Assembly (NCBI GenBank): GCA_964354255.1
Contig: CAYGYX010000073.1
Span: forward strand, 1 to 9,066
Reading direction: 5' to 3'
Source: VGBK01 sp964354255
Lineage (GTDB): Bacteria; Actinomycetota; Acidimicrobiia; Spongiisociales; UBA11373
Length of the DNA stretch: 9,066 nucleotides
The translations under genes and the position numbers were made by a program. Each line of letters starts with the position of its first letter. The stretch's first letter is position 1. This document shows, one piece after another, positions 1-6,093 of the stretch. A model generated the notes under the pieces. That model saw only the letters and a list, made by a program, of their open reading frames with translations, searched no databases and was not told the origin of the DNA.

Positions 1-201
1 GTCCTCTCCGCCGTCGTCGGTGCCGAGGAGGTGCGCCGACGACGGTGAGTCGTAGATGTCCTCGATGGTGGGGCTGGAGGGGGCGTAGGGGTCGTAGGGG
101 GCCAGCAGCGGGGCGAACACTGCCACCAGCACCGCGAGGAGGAGCATGATCGCCCCGGTCATCCCCATCTTGGAGTGGCGGAAGCGCTCGAAGCCCTTCA
201 T
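1..201 (-). CDS. ABC transporter permease, DppC/OppC type (N-terminal part, cut by window edge)
   Basis: Only the first 67 residues are inside the window; the gene runs off the left edge. The product is the second integral-membrane subunit of a peptide/nickel/opine-class importer. It opens with a short basic cytoplasmic stretch (MKGFERFRHSK), then one hydrophobic helix at about residues 13-34, then APYDPYAP and, at residues 57-67, HLLGTDDGGED. Helix, APYDP and HxLGTD in this order are the usual N-terminal signature of DppC/OppC proteins. The start ATG overlaps the stop of the upstream permease gene by four bases (ATGA, 198-201), with a GAGGG about 10 nt ahead, so translation is probably coupled. 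One oddity is that the family normally reads LGTDxxGRD, whereas here Glu replaces the Arg. The identification is firm; the transported substrate is unknown. Confidence 0.9.
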   Translation of the reverse strand, partial: MKGFERFRHSKMGMTGAIMLLLAVLVAVFAPLLAPYDPYAPSSPTIEDIYDSPSSAHLLGTDDGGED

Positions 202-1199
202 GCCTCGGTCACCCTCGGGTCCAGCCGCAGGTAGATGAGCTCGGCGGCGAGGTTGGCCACCACCACGGAGATGGCCAGCATCAGGAAGGCGCCCTGTAAC
301 AGCGGGTAGTCGCGCTGGGCCACCGCGTCGACGGTGAGCTTGCCCAGGCCCGGCCAGGAGAACACCGTCTCCACCTGGATCGCCCCCGAAACCGTGAAGC
401 CCAGGTTGAGGGCGATCAGGGTCACCAGGGGCAGCATGGCGTTGCGGAAACCGTGCCGGCGGATGATCTGGAAGGTGTTCAGCCCCTTGGCTTTGGCGGT
501 GAGGATGTAGTCCTCTGAGAACACCTCCACCACCGATGAGCGCATGATCAACATGTACTCGCCCAGGAGCACCAGAGCGAACGTGAGGGTGGGCAGCAGC
601 AGGTGCCTGAGGACGTCCCCCGCCGTCGCCCAGAGCCCCTGGTCGAGTCCGATGGTGATGCGGCCCCCGGTGGGCAGCCCCAGGTAGCGGCTCCCGAAAA
701 AGAGCAGCAGGATCCCGAGGAAGAAGGTGGGTAAGGCCCAGGTGAACAGGGCGAACATCAGGGCCCCGACGTCCAGCTTGGTGCCACGCCGCCAGGCGGC
801 CACCAGCCCGAGCAGCACCCCGAGGATGATGGACAGGACGTCGGCGGGGACGACGAGCCAGAGGGTGTTGACCAGGGCGGTGCCGAGCAGGCCGGCCACC
901 GGCTGGTTCCGGTAGGCGTAGGAGGTGCCCAGGTCACCCTGGGAAAGGGCCCCCAGGTAGCGGAAGTACTGGCTATCGAACAGGCCGCCCTCCCCGGTGT
1001 TGAACAGCACCGGCTTGTCCAGGCCGTAGCGCTCCTGGAGGGCGGCCACCATCTCGGGGCTGAGGCGGGGGTCCTTGATGCCGGCCTTGGCCGGGTCGCC
1101 GGGGAGCACCCGGAAGAGGAAGAAGTTGAAGGTGATGACCACGAGGATCGTTACCGCGGCCCAGAGGGCCTTGCGCAGGAAGAGTGAGCCTCGAGTCAT
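198..1199 (-). CDS. ABC transporter permease, DppB/OppB type
   Basis: This 333-residue protein is an inner-membrane permease of a peptide/nickel/opine-class ABC importer, and its length is normal for the family. The N-terminal helix (about 11-30) runs into FRVLPGDP, the classic DppB signature, and is followed by the extracytoplasmic loop with RYGLDKPV. Further hydrophobic segments lie at about 105-134, 145-170, 198-219, 256-275 and 300-322, six in all. The cytoplasmic EAA loop that docks on the ATPase is at about 229-258 (EDYILTAKAKGL followed by RNAMLP). The protein ends YLRLDPRV, as is usual. It sits between the binding protein (49-nt gap) and the DppC partner (4-nt overlap). The start at 1199 gives a normal short N-terminus, but the bases just upstream (CGCCCGCCC) hold no Shine-Dalgarno motif; the nearest GGAGG lies inside the upstream hairpin. 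Confidence 0.95.
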   Translation of the reverse strand: MTRGSLFLRKALWAAVTILVVITFNFFLFRVLPGDPAKAGIKDPRLSPEMVAALQERYGLDKPVLFNTGEGGLFDSQYFRYLGALSQGDLGTSYAYRNQPVAGLLGTALVNTLWLVVPADVLSIILGVLLGLVAAWRRGTKLDVGALMFALFTWALPTFFLGILLLFFGSRYLGLPTGGRITIGLDQGLWATAGDVLRHLLLPTLTFALVLLGEYMLIMRSSVVEVFSEDYILTAKAKGLNTFQIIRRHGFRNAMLPLVTLIALNLGFTVSGAIQVETVFSWPGLGKLTVDAVAQRDYPLLQGAFLMLAISVVVANLAAELIYLRLDPRVTEA

Positions 1200-1208
1200 G
1201 GGCGGGCG

Positions 1209-1238
1209 CCGGGGAGGGGCCGGGCGGCCCCTCCCCGG
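1209..1238 (-). promoter_or_regulatory. Perfect 13-bp intercistronic hairpin between binding-protein and permease genes
   Basis: The two arms (1209-1221 and 1226-1238, CCGGGGAGGGGCC and its exact reverse complement) enclose a 4-nt loop. The structure begins 10 nt after the stop of the solute-binding-protein gene and ends 9 nt before the permease ATG. No T-run follows, so it is not a typical intrinsic terminator. Stem-loops at this position in binding-protein operons (malE-malF is the known case) protect the upstream mRNA and help keep binding protein in excess over permease. That role is an inference here. The 5' arm holds the only good GGAGG near the permease start, so folding would hide it. 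Confidence 0.7.
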
Positions 1239-1248
1239 TTGGTCCTGG

Positions 1249-2982
1249 CTATCCCGCCGGCCGGATCACGTTCAGGCTGGAGGGATCCTCCAGAGCCAGC
1301 CTGGTGGCGTCGGTGATCCAGCCGACGAAGCCGTCGTTGCGATAGGCCTCGGTCGACAGGGCGCAGTAGGGGATGATGTAGGGCAGGTCCTCATGCAGGA
1401 TCTCTTGCATCTCGTGGACCATGCCGACGCGGGTGTCCAGATCGGTCTCCGTCGCCTGGGCGAGGAACAGCTCGTCGTACTCGGGGTTGCAGTAGCCGGA
1501 CTCGCTGAGGCCGGTAGGGATCTCGTCACAGGTGAGCGCGCTCAGCAGGAACCCCGGGTCGGGGTCGGAGCCCCACCCCCACAGGATGACGTCGAAGTCC
1601 AGGCTCGGGCAGCACACTGAGGTCAGGGTGTCCGGGTCGAGGACCTGGATCTGAACCTCGACCCCCACCTGCCCCCACCAGTCGGCCAGGGTCTGGGCCA
1701 GACGGGGCCCGGTGTCGGAGTCGTCGGGGAAGTTCATGCGGAGGCTCAGCTCCGCCCGGTCCCCGCAGTCCATGGAGGCCGGACATTCCCGGACACCGTC
1801 GTCGTTGGTGTCCATGTAGCCCGCCTCGTCGAGGATGCGGTTGGCCTCGGCCAGGTCGAACGGGTAGTCCTCGATGGTGTCGTTGAACCAGATGCCCAGC
1901 CCGGTGGGCACGATGGCAATGCCCGGGGTCCCCAGCCCCAGCAGCAGGGTGTCGATGAGCTGCTGCTTGTCGACCGCGTGGGCCAGCGCCAGGCGGACCT
2001 GCCGGTCGCGCAGCGCCGGGTGGCCCGAGCAGATCCCGTCCGCGGCCGGGCAGTTCTCCGGCTCGGTGATGTTGAAGATGATGTCGGTCAGGTCCGGGGC
2101 GAGCGGCTCCCCGGTGGCCACGGTGATGTTGGGGTCGTCCTCCAGGGCGCCGATGGCGGTGGCCGGGAACTCGGTGATCATGTCCACGTCGCCGTTTTGC
2201 AGCGCCTGCACACGGGCGTCGGCGTTTTCGAAGGTCTGGAAGATGACCTCGTCCACCACGGGCCGCCCCTCCCAGTAGTCGTCGAAAGCGGCCAGGCGCA
2301 CGTACTCACCCTGTCGGTGCTCGACCAGCGTGAAGGAGCCGGACCCGATCATCTCCGCGTTGTCGAAGGTGCCCGGGTCCACCGCCTCCCAGATGTGCTT
2401 GGGGAGGATGTACATGAAGACCATGCGGCCCTCGAAGCTCCCCGTGGGCACTTCCTTGGTGATGGTCACCGTGGTGGGGTCGGGGGCCTCGATGACCTCG
2501 TCCCCGTCGAAGTAGGAGGACATGTACACGCACCAATCACCGCAGTCCCGGTAGAGCTCCAGGGTGTACTTCACGTCCTCGCTGGTGAGCGGGGTGCCGT
2601 CGTGGAAGGTGGCGTTGTCCACCAGGTTCATCGTCCAGGTGAGCCCGTCCTCGGACACCGACCAGTCGGTGGCCAACTCGGGGACGTAGTTGCCGTCCAT
2701 GTCGAGGGTGATCGGGGTGTTGTAGGTCAGCTCGTAGACGGTGTAGTCCTCGGTGAGCTCTCCCAGGCCCGGGTTGAGAGAGCTCGGGGACCCGCCCCAC
2801 CCGATGCGGACGGTGCCTCCCTCGGCGGCCGGGGGGGCGGTGGTGGTATCGCCCGGGACCGTGGTCGATGCCCCGCCCGTCGTCTCCGCCCCGGGCTGGG
2901 TGGTTGAGGTGGTGTCGTCGTCCCCGCAAGCCGCCAGGACCATGAGCAGTCCCAGCAGCAATGCGAGCGTCCGGTGCCTCAT
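1249..2982 (-). CDS. ABC transporter substrate-binding lipoprotein, family 5 (peptide/nickel/opine type)
   Basis: This 577-residue lipoprotein captures the substrate outside the membrane for the permeases encoded just downstream. A short basic start and hydrophobic helix end in a lipobox LAAC with the lipidated Cys at 19. A Thr/Pro/Gly/Ala-rich, probably disordered linker covers about 20-56. The family 5 fold then begins with GWGGSPSSLNPG, followed by PELATDWSVSEDGLTW and FHDGTPLTSEDVKYTLEL (about 101-143). Further family marks are GSGSFTL, RQVRLALAHAVDKQQL (about 327-342), a Ca-loop-like DTNDDGVRE (391-399) and WGWGSDPDP (468-476). The start is supported by AAAGGA six nt upstream (2989-2994). 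Besides the lipid anchor it has 11 cysteines (147, 151, 311, 318, 400, 406, 457, 458, 485, 498, 540), many for such a protein. Ligand specificity cannot be deduced; the neighbours suggest a peptide or acylated amine. Confidence 0.95.
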   Translation of the reverse strand: MRHRTLALLLGLLMVLAACGDDDTTSTTQPGAETTGGASTTVPGDTTTAPPAAEGGTVRIGWGGSPSSLNPGLGELTEDYTVYELTYNTPITLDMDGNYVPELATDWSVSEDGLTWTMNLVDNATFHDGTPLTSEDVKYTLELYRDCGDWCVYMSSYFDGDEVIEAPDPTTVTITKEVPTGSFEGRMVFMYILPKHIWEAVDPGTFDNAEMIGSGSFTLVEHRQGEYVRLAAFDDYWEGRPVVDEVIFQTFENADARVQALQNGDVDMITEFPATAIGALEDDPNITVATGEPLAPDLTDIIFNITEPENCPAADGICSGHPALRDRQVRLALAHAVDKQQLIDTLLLGLGTPGIAIVPTGLGIWFNDTIEDYPFDLAEANRILDEAGYMDTNDDGVRECPASMDCGDRAELSLRMNFPDDSDTGPRLAQTLADWWGQVGVEVQIQVLDPDTLTSVCCPSLDFDVILWGWGSDPDPGFLLSALTCDEIPTGLSESGYCNPEYDELFLAQATETDLDTRVGMVHEMQEILHEDLPYIIPYCALSTEAYRNDGFVGWITDATRLALEDPSSLNVIRPAG

Positions 2983-3140
2983 GTCGCGTCCTTTCCCTCC
3001 GCGGCGCGGCCCCGCCCCCTGGCGAGGCCTCTACCCACCCGGGCGGCCGCGCCCGGGAGGTGGATTGCTTCTCCGTGATTGACCCTAATCCGCGAGCGAG
3101 AGCGCTGCCGCGCTGGGAGCGCGAAAACCGGCGGGCGATC
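2983..3140 (-). promoter_or_regulatory. 158-nt leader of the binding-protein gene; candidate promoter and 5' UTR
   Basis: This is the largest gap in the block and the only one with room for an internal promoter. A less GC-rich island at about 3064-3090 contains, on the minus strand, TAGGGT (3082-3087), which fits the loose actinobacterial -10 consensus TANNNT. I see no convincing -35 at the expected distance. A short 5-bp hairpin (3109-3123) lies 17 nt after the peptidase stop codon but has no following T-run, so it is at best a weak transcription end. A stronger hairpin at 3035-3060 falls in the presumed leader. A ribosome site AAAGGA (2989-2994) precedes the lipoprotein ATG. The promoter call is weak and rests on position and composition. 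Confidence 0.35.
3035..3060 (-). repeat. Inverted repeat (hairpin) in the binding-protein leader
   Basis: CCCGGGC (3038-3044) and GCCCGGG (3051-3057) form a perfect 7-bp stem around a 6-nt loop. After an A/A mismatch, two more C-G pairs extend the stem outward to 3035 and 3060. It lies about 53 nt upstream of the lipoprotein start on the transcribed strand. It could be an mRNA-stabilising or attenuating structure, or simply a product of high GC content. No T-run follows it on the minus strand. Confidence 0.45.
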
Positions 3141-4973
3141 TCACATGAGGTGCCAGTCGAGGAATCTCTCCAGCCGCCGGTAGAAGTGCAGCTGCGGCTC
3201 CCGTCTGAGGAGCCCGTGCCCCTCGGTGGGGTAGGTGACGTACTCGAAGGTTTTGCCTTCGCGGCGGAGCGCCTCGACGAGCTGGGCCGACTGGTCGGGG
3301 TGTACCCGGGCGTCGCGTTCGCCGTGGGCCACCAGGAGGGGCCGGGTGATGTCGGCCACCCGGTGCAGCGGCGACCCGGCCCGGTAGGCCTCGGGGGCGT
3401 CGGCCGGGCGGCCCATCATCTTCTCCAGGTCCTCCCGGCCCACCCGGTCCCCCTGGGCCCAGGAGGTGGCGATGTCGCTGTCGCCGTACTTGGCCACCCC
3501 GCAGGCGAAGCGGTGCTGCGGGTCGAGGGCCAGGGAGGTCAGGGCCAGGTAGGAGCCGTAGGAGGCGCCGAAGATGGCCAGGCGGCGCGGGTCCACCCAG
3601 TCGAGGCCGGCCAGGTAGTCGGCGGCGGCCAGGCAATCGTCGGTGTCGGACACCCCCCATACCCCGCGGTTGGCTCTCTCGAAATCCTGCCCGTAGGACG
3701 TGCTGCCGCGGAAGTTGACGGCGAACCAGGCGTAGCCCCTGTCGATGAAGTACTGGGCATGCCCGTCCCACTCGTCGCCGTAGTAGCCAGTGGGCCCGCC
3801 GTGCGGGTAGACCACGGCCGGCACCCGCCGCCGGGCGGCGGCCGGCGGCTTGAACAGGAACCCCTCGACGGGCAGGCCATCGGCTGAGCGGTAGGTAACC
3901 CGCTCGGGGGTGATGTAGGGGGCGGCGGCCGCCGCCGCCGGCACTCCTTCCAGCAGGGTGGTCACCCGCCCGTCGGGCTCCACCCGCACCAGGCGGGGCG
4001 GCGTGCGGTGGTCCTCGTGGGTGGCGACCAACGCCCCGCCCTCGACCCACTGCGGGCGCGACCACACCCCGCCCCGGCCGAGCGATGAGACGGCCCCCGT
4101 GGCTGCGTCCACCAGCACCAGGTCGGCACAGCCCGCCCGGGTGCGCACCGCGGCCAACGCACCCCCGTCGGGGCGCCAGGCCGGCTCGGAGAAGTCGGCG
4201 CCTTCGGCGGTGAGCGTCCGTTCGCCGGAGCCGTCCAGGGCCACCAGGCACAACTCGTCCCAGCCGGTGCGAGCGGAGGCGTAGGCGACCACGCTTCCCC
4301 GCGGGTCCACCGCCGGGCTGTGATCGCGGCGTCCCGGGGCGCCGCACAGGTGCCGCGCCTCGCCGGAGGTAAGGTCGATCGCCCAGAGGTCGCTGCGGTC
4401 GAAGTCGTCGGCCGGATGGCCCTCGCTCACCACCAGGCTGCTCCCGGGCACCGGGACCCCCGAGCCGGCCGAGTAGGCCGGCGGGGTGAGGGGGTGGGGC
4501 CAGGGGTCGTCGGCGGCACACGAGGCCAGCCGGGTCACCTGGTCGCGTTCGATGGTGATCAACAGGCGCTGCTCGTCCAGCCAGCCTTCTGCCCCCGCCT
4601 CCACCAGGCGGCGGGGGAGGCCACCCGTAGCGGGCACGACCCAGAGCCAGCCGTCGTCGCCGTAGGCCAACCGGGCGCCGTCGGGGGACCAGGCGGGGGC
4701 CGAGTCCTCCCAGAAAGCGGTCGGGCCGCGCCCGGTGGTGAGGCGCTCGGCGGGCCCTCCCGCCACCGGCACCGCCCAGAGGTCGGTGGTGTCGCGGTCG
4801 AGGAGGACGGCGACGCGCCTGCCGTCGGGAGAGACCGCCGGGTGGTGGGGGCGTTCCACGGCGACTACCGCCTCCAGGCTCCAGGCGGCCGCCCGGGGGG
4901 CGTCGGGCCGGGGAAGGCTGGGCAGGCCGCCGTGCTCGTCCTTACCGACGAAGAGGGGGGTTGGGTCGCTCAT
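3141..4973 (-). CDS. S9 family serine peptidase (prolyl oligopeptidase / acylaminoacyl-peptidase type)
   Basis: This 610-residue protein hydrolyses short peptides, probably in the cytoplasm since it has no signal peptide or membrane helix. The N-terminal half (to about 345) is a beta-propeller of TolB/WD40-like blades, seen as repeated SPDG-type motifs at about 44-56, 92-104, 219-231 and 263-276. The C-terminal half (about 355-610) is the alpha/beta hydrolase domain. It shows HGGP (391-394) for the oxyanion hole, NFRGSTSYG, and the catalytic triad: Ser471 in GASYG (469-473), Asp554 in GERDARVHP, and His586 in EGHG. A run of six alanines (346-351) marks the domain junction. The start at 4973 overlaps the deacetylase stop (ATGA) and has GGAGG six nt upstream (4980-4984). 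In this family the propeller restricts access to small oligopeptides, which suits a partner of a peptide importer. Acylaminoacyl-peptidase and dipeptidyl activities cannot be told apart from sequence. Confidence 0.95.
   Translation of the reverse strand: MSDPTPLFVGKDEHGGLPSLPRPDAPRAAAWSLEAVVAVERPHHPAVSPDGRRVAVLLDRDTTDLWAVPVAGGPAERLTTGRGPTAFWEDSAPAWSPDGARLAYGDDGWLWVVPATGGLPRRLVEAGAEGWLDEQRLLITIERDQVTRLASCAADDPWPHPLTPPAYSAGSGVPVPGSSLVVSEGHPADDFDRSDLWAIDLTSGEARHLCGAPGRRDHSPAVDPRGSVVAYASARTGWDELCLVALDGSGERTLTAEGADFSEPAWRPDGGALAAVRTRAGCADLVLVDAATGAVSSLGRGGVWSRPQWVEGGALVATHEDHRTPPRLVRVEPDGRVTTLLEGVPAAAAAAPYITPERVTYRSADGLPVEGFLFKPPAAARRRVPAVVYPHGGPTGYYGDEWDGHAQYFIDRGYAWFAVNFRGSTSYGQDFERANRGVWGVSDTDDCLAAADYLAGLDWVDPRRLAIFGASYGSYLALTSLALDPQHRFACGVAKYGDSDIATSWAQGDRVGREDLEKMMGRPADAPEAYRAGSPLHRVADITRPLLVAHGERDARVHPDQSAQLVEALRREGKTFEYVTYPTEGHGLLRREPQLHFYRRLERFLDWHLM
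3921..3936. repeat. 16-bp perfect GC palindrome encoding a poly-alanine linker
   Basis: GGCGGCGGCCGCCGCC is self-complementary and falls within the codons of the six-alanine run at residues 346-351 of the S9 peptidase. It is a trinucleotide repeat of Ala codons at the propeller-hydrolase boundary, most likely a flexible linker that can vary in length by slippage, not a regulatory site. Confidence 0.6.
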
Positions 4974-6049
4974 CGGTGGCCTCCGGCCCTGGCGAAAGCT
5001 GACAGGGTGCCCACCACCAGTCCGCCGAGGCGGTCCAGGTCGTAGCCCCCTTCCTGAACGAACACGGTGGGGAGGTACAGGCCGGCCAGGGCCTCGGCCG
5101 CCCGGCAGAAGCCGCCGGCGCTGATGCCCAGCGGGCTCTCGGGATCACCGGCGGCCCCGTCTACGCCCAGCGAGACGACCAGGGCGCCGGCCCGGTGCCC
5201 GGCGGCGGCGCAGAGGTCCTCGACGGCCGCGAGCCAGGGGCCGTCGCCACAGCCCGGTGCCACCGGGCGGTTGAGGTTGGCGCCCTCGCCGGGGCCGCGG
5301 CCCCGCTCGTCGCCGAAGCCCACGAAGTGAGGGAACCAGCCCGCTCCCGGATCGACGTGCACTGAGGCATAGAGCACGTCGGCCCGGTCGTAGAAGATGT
5401 CCTGGGTGCCGTTCCCGTGGTGGGCGTCGAGGTCGATGACGGCGACCCGGTCCACCCCGCCGTCGCGCAGGGCCTGGGCGGCCAGGGCGGCGTTGTTCAG
5501 GTAGCAGGATCCTCCGAAGAAGGCCCGGCCGGCGTGGTGCCCGGGGGGCCGGCAGGCGGCGTAGACGGCCGGGGTGCCGCCGAGCACCATCTCGGCGGCG
5601 GTGAGGGCGCAGTCGGCGGCGGCGAGCGCAGCGGCGAAGGTCCCCGGGCCGATGAGGGTGGTCGTGTCGGTGGTGTACACCCCGGCGCGGGCGGAGGGGG
5701 CCGCCGGCAGCCGGAAGGGCCGGTCGGCCACCGCCTGGGGGAGCGGGAAGATGTACGGGCAGACTCGGTCCTGGCCCGGCTCATTCGGGTAGCCCGCCGC
5801 CACCCAGTCGTCGTAGGCCGTGCGCAGGTACTCCACCAACGCCGGCTCGTGCACCCGCAACAGGTCGGCCGGCTCATGCGGGACGGGGGCGACGATCTCG
5901 AACCCGGCCGCTTCGAGCGCCGCACGGATCAGATCGCCGCGAGCGATCACCTCGGTGCCTGGTATCGGCACCCCCACCCAGACTTCGCCGCCGGGATCGT
6001 GCAGGCGGTGGCGCTCGGTCCACACCGCCGGGATCGTCTGTGAGGACAT
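4970..6049 (-). CDS. Zinc deacetylase, histone deacetylase/acetylpolyamine amidohydrolase family
   Basis: This 359-residue arginase-deacetylase-fold enzyme is expected to remove acetyl (or other acyl) groups from amines such as acetylpolyamines. The catalytic parts are complete: RPPGHH with the paired histidines at 171-172, CYLNN (182-186), DLDAHHGNGTQ with zinc ligands Asp208 and His210, the third ligand Asp297 in SLGVDG, and Tyr336 in EGGYD. The N-terminal 115 residues (VPIPG, ARGDLIRAALEAAGF, then VHEPALVEYLRTAYDDW) resemble the lid region typical of bacterial acetylpolyamine amidohydrolases, as does GDERGRGPGEGANLN. The frame stays open far upstream into the aminotransferase gene. I chose the ATG at 6049 because it has GGGGAGG seven nt upstream (6057-6063) and gives a family-like N-terminus. 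It follows the aminotransferase by 44 nt and overlaps the peptidase gene by 4 nt. Fold and chemistry are sure; the physiological substrate is not. Confidence 0.93.
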   Translation of the reverse strand: MSSQTIPAVWTERHRLHDPGGEVWVGVPIPGTEVIARGDLIRAALEAAGFEIVAPVPHEPADLLRVHEPALVEYLRTAYDDWVAAGYPNEPGQDRVCPYIFPLPQAVADRPFRLPAAPSARAGVYTTDTTTLIGPGTFAAALAAADCALTAAEMVLGGTPAVYAACRPPGHHAGRAFFGGSCYLNNAALAAQALRDGGVDRVAVIDLDAHHGNGTQDIFYDRADVLYASVHVDPGAGWFPHFVGFGDERGRGPGEGANLNRPVAPGCGDGPWLAAVEDLCAAAGHRAGALVVSLGVDGAAGDPESPLGISAGGFCRAAEALAGLYLPTVFVQEGGYDLDRLGGLVVGTLSAFARAGGHR

Positions 6050-6056
6050 GCCATGA

Positions 6057-6063
6057 CCTCCCC
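6057..6063 (-). promoter_or_regulatory. Ribosome binding site fixing the deacetylase start
   Basis: GGGGAGG lies 7 nt before the ATG at 6049 on the minus strand. It decides the start, because the same frame remains open for about 500 codons upstream through the out-of-frame aminotransferase gene. Confidence 0.75.
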
Positions 6064-6093
6064 GAGCGAGCCTACGGACCACCACGGGGGGCG

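Noticed and set aside
1209..1238. The intercistronic hairpin as a Rho-independent terminator.
   Set aside because: No T-run follows on the transcribed strand and the permease needed by the binding protein starts nine nt later.
3079..3107. TTGACC on the plus strand in the 158-nt gap as a divergent promoter.
   Set aside because: No matching -10 hexamer lies 16-19 nt downstream and no plus-strand gene follows.
1978..3887. Long plus-strand open frames opposite the binding protein and peptidase genes (1978-2907, 2961-3887).
   Set aside because: They are Val/Gly/His/Arg-rich with no motif and no plus-strand ribosome site that I can see, and the opposite strand is clearly coding.
3085..4521. A 478-codon minus-strand open frame inside the S9 peptidase region.
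   Set aside because: It is out of frame with the peptidase, very rich in Arg, Gly and Pro, and shows no domain; the peptidase frame carries the full catalytic triad.
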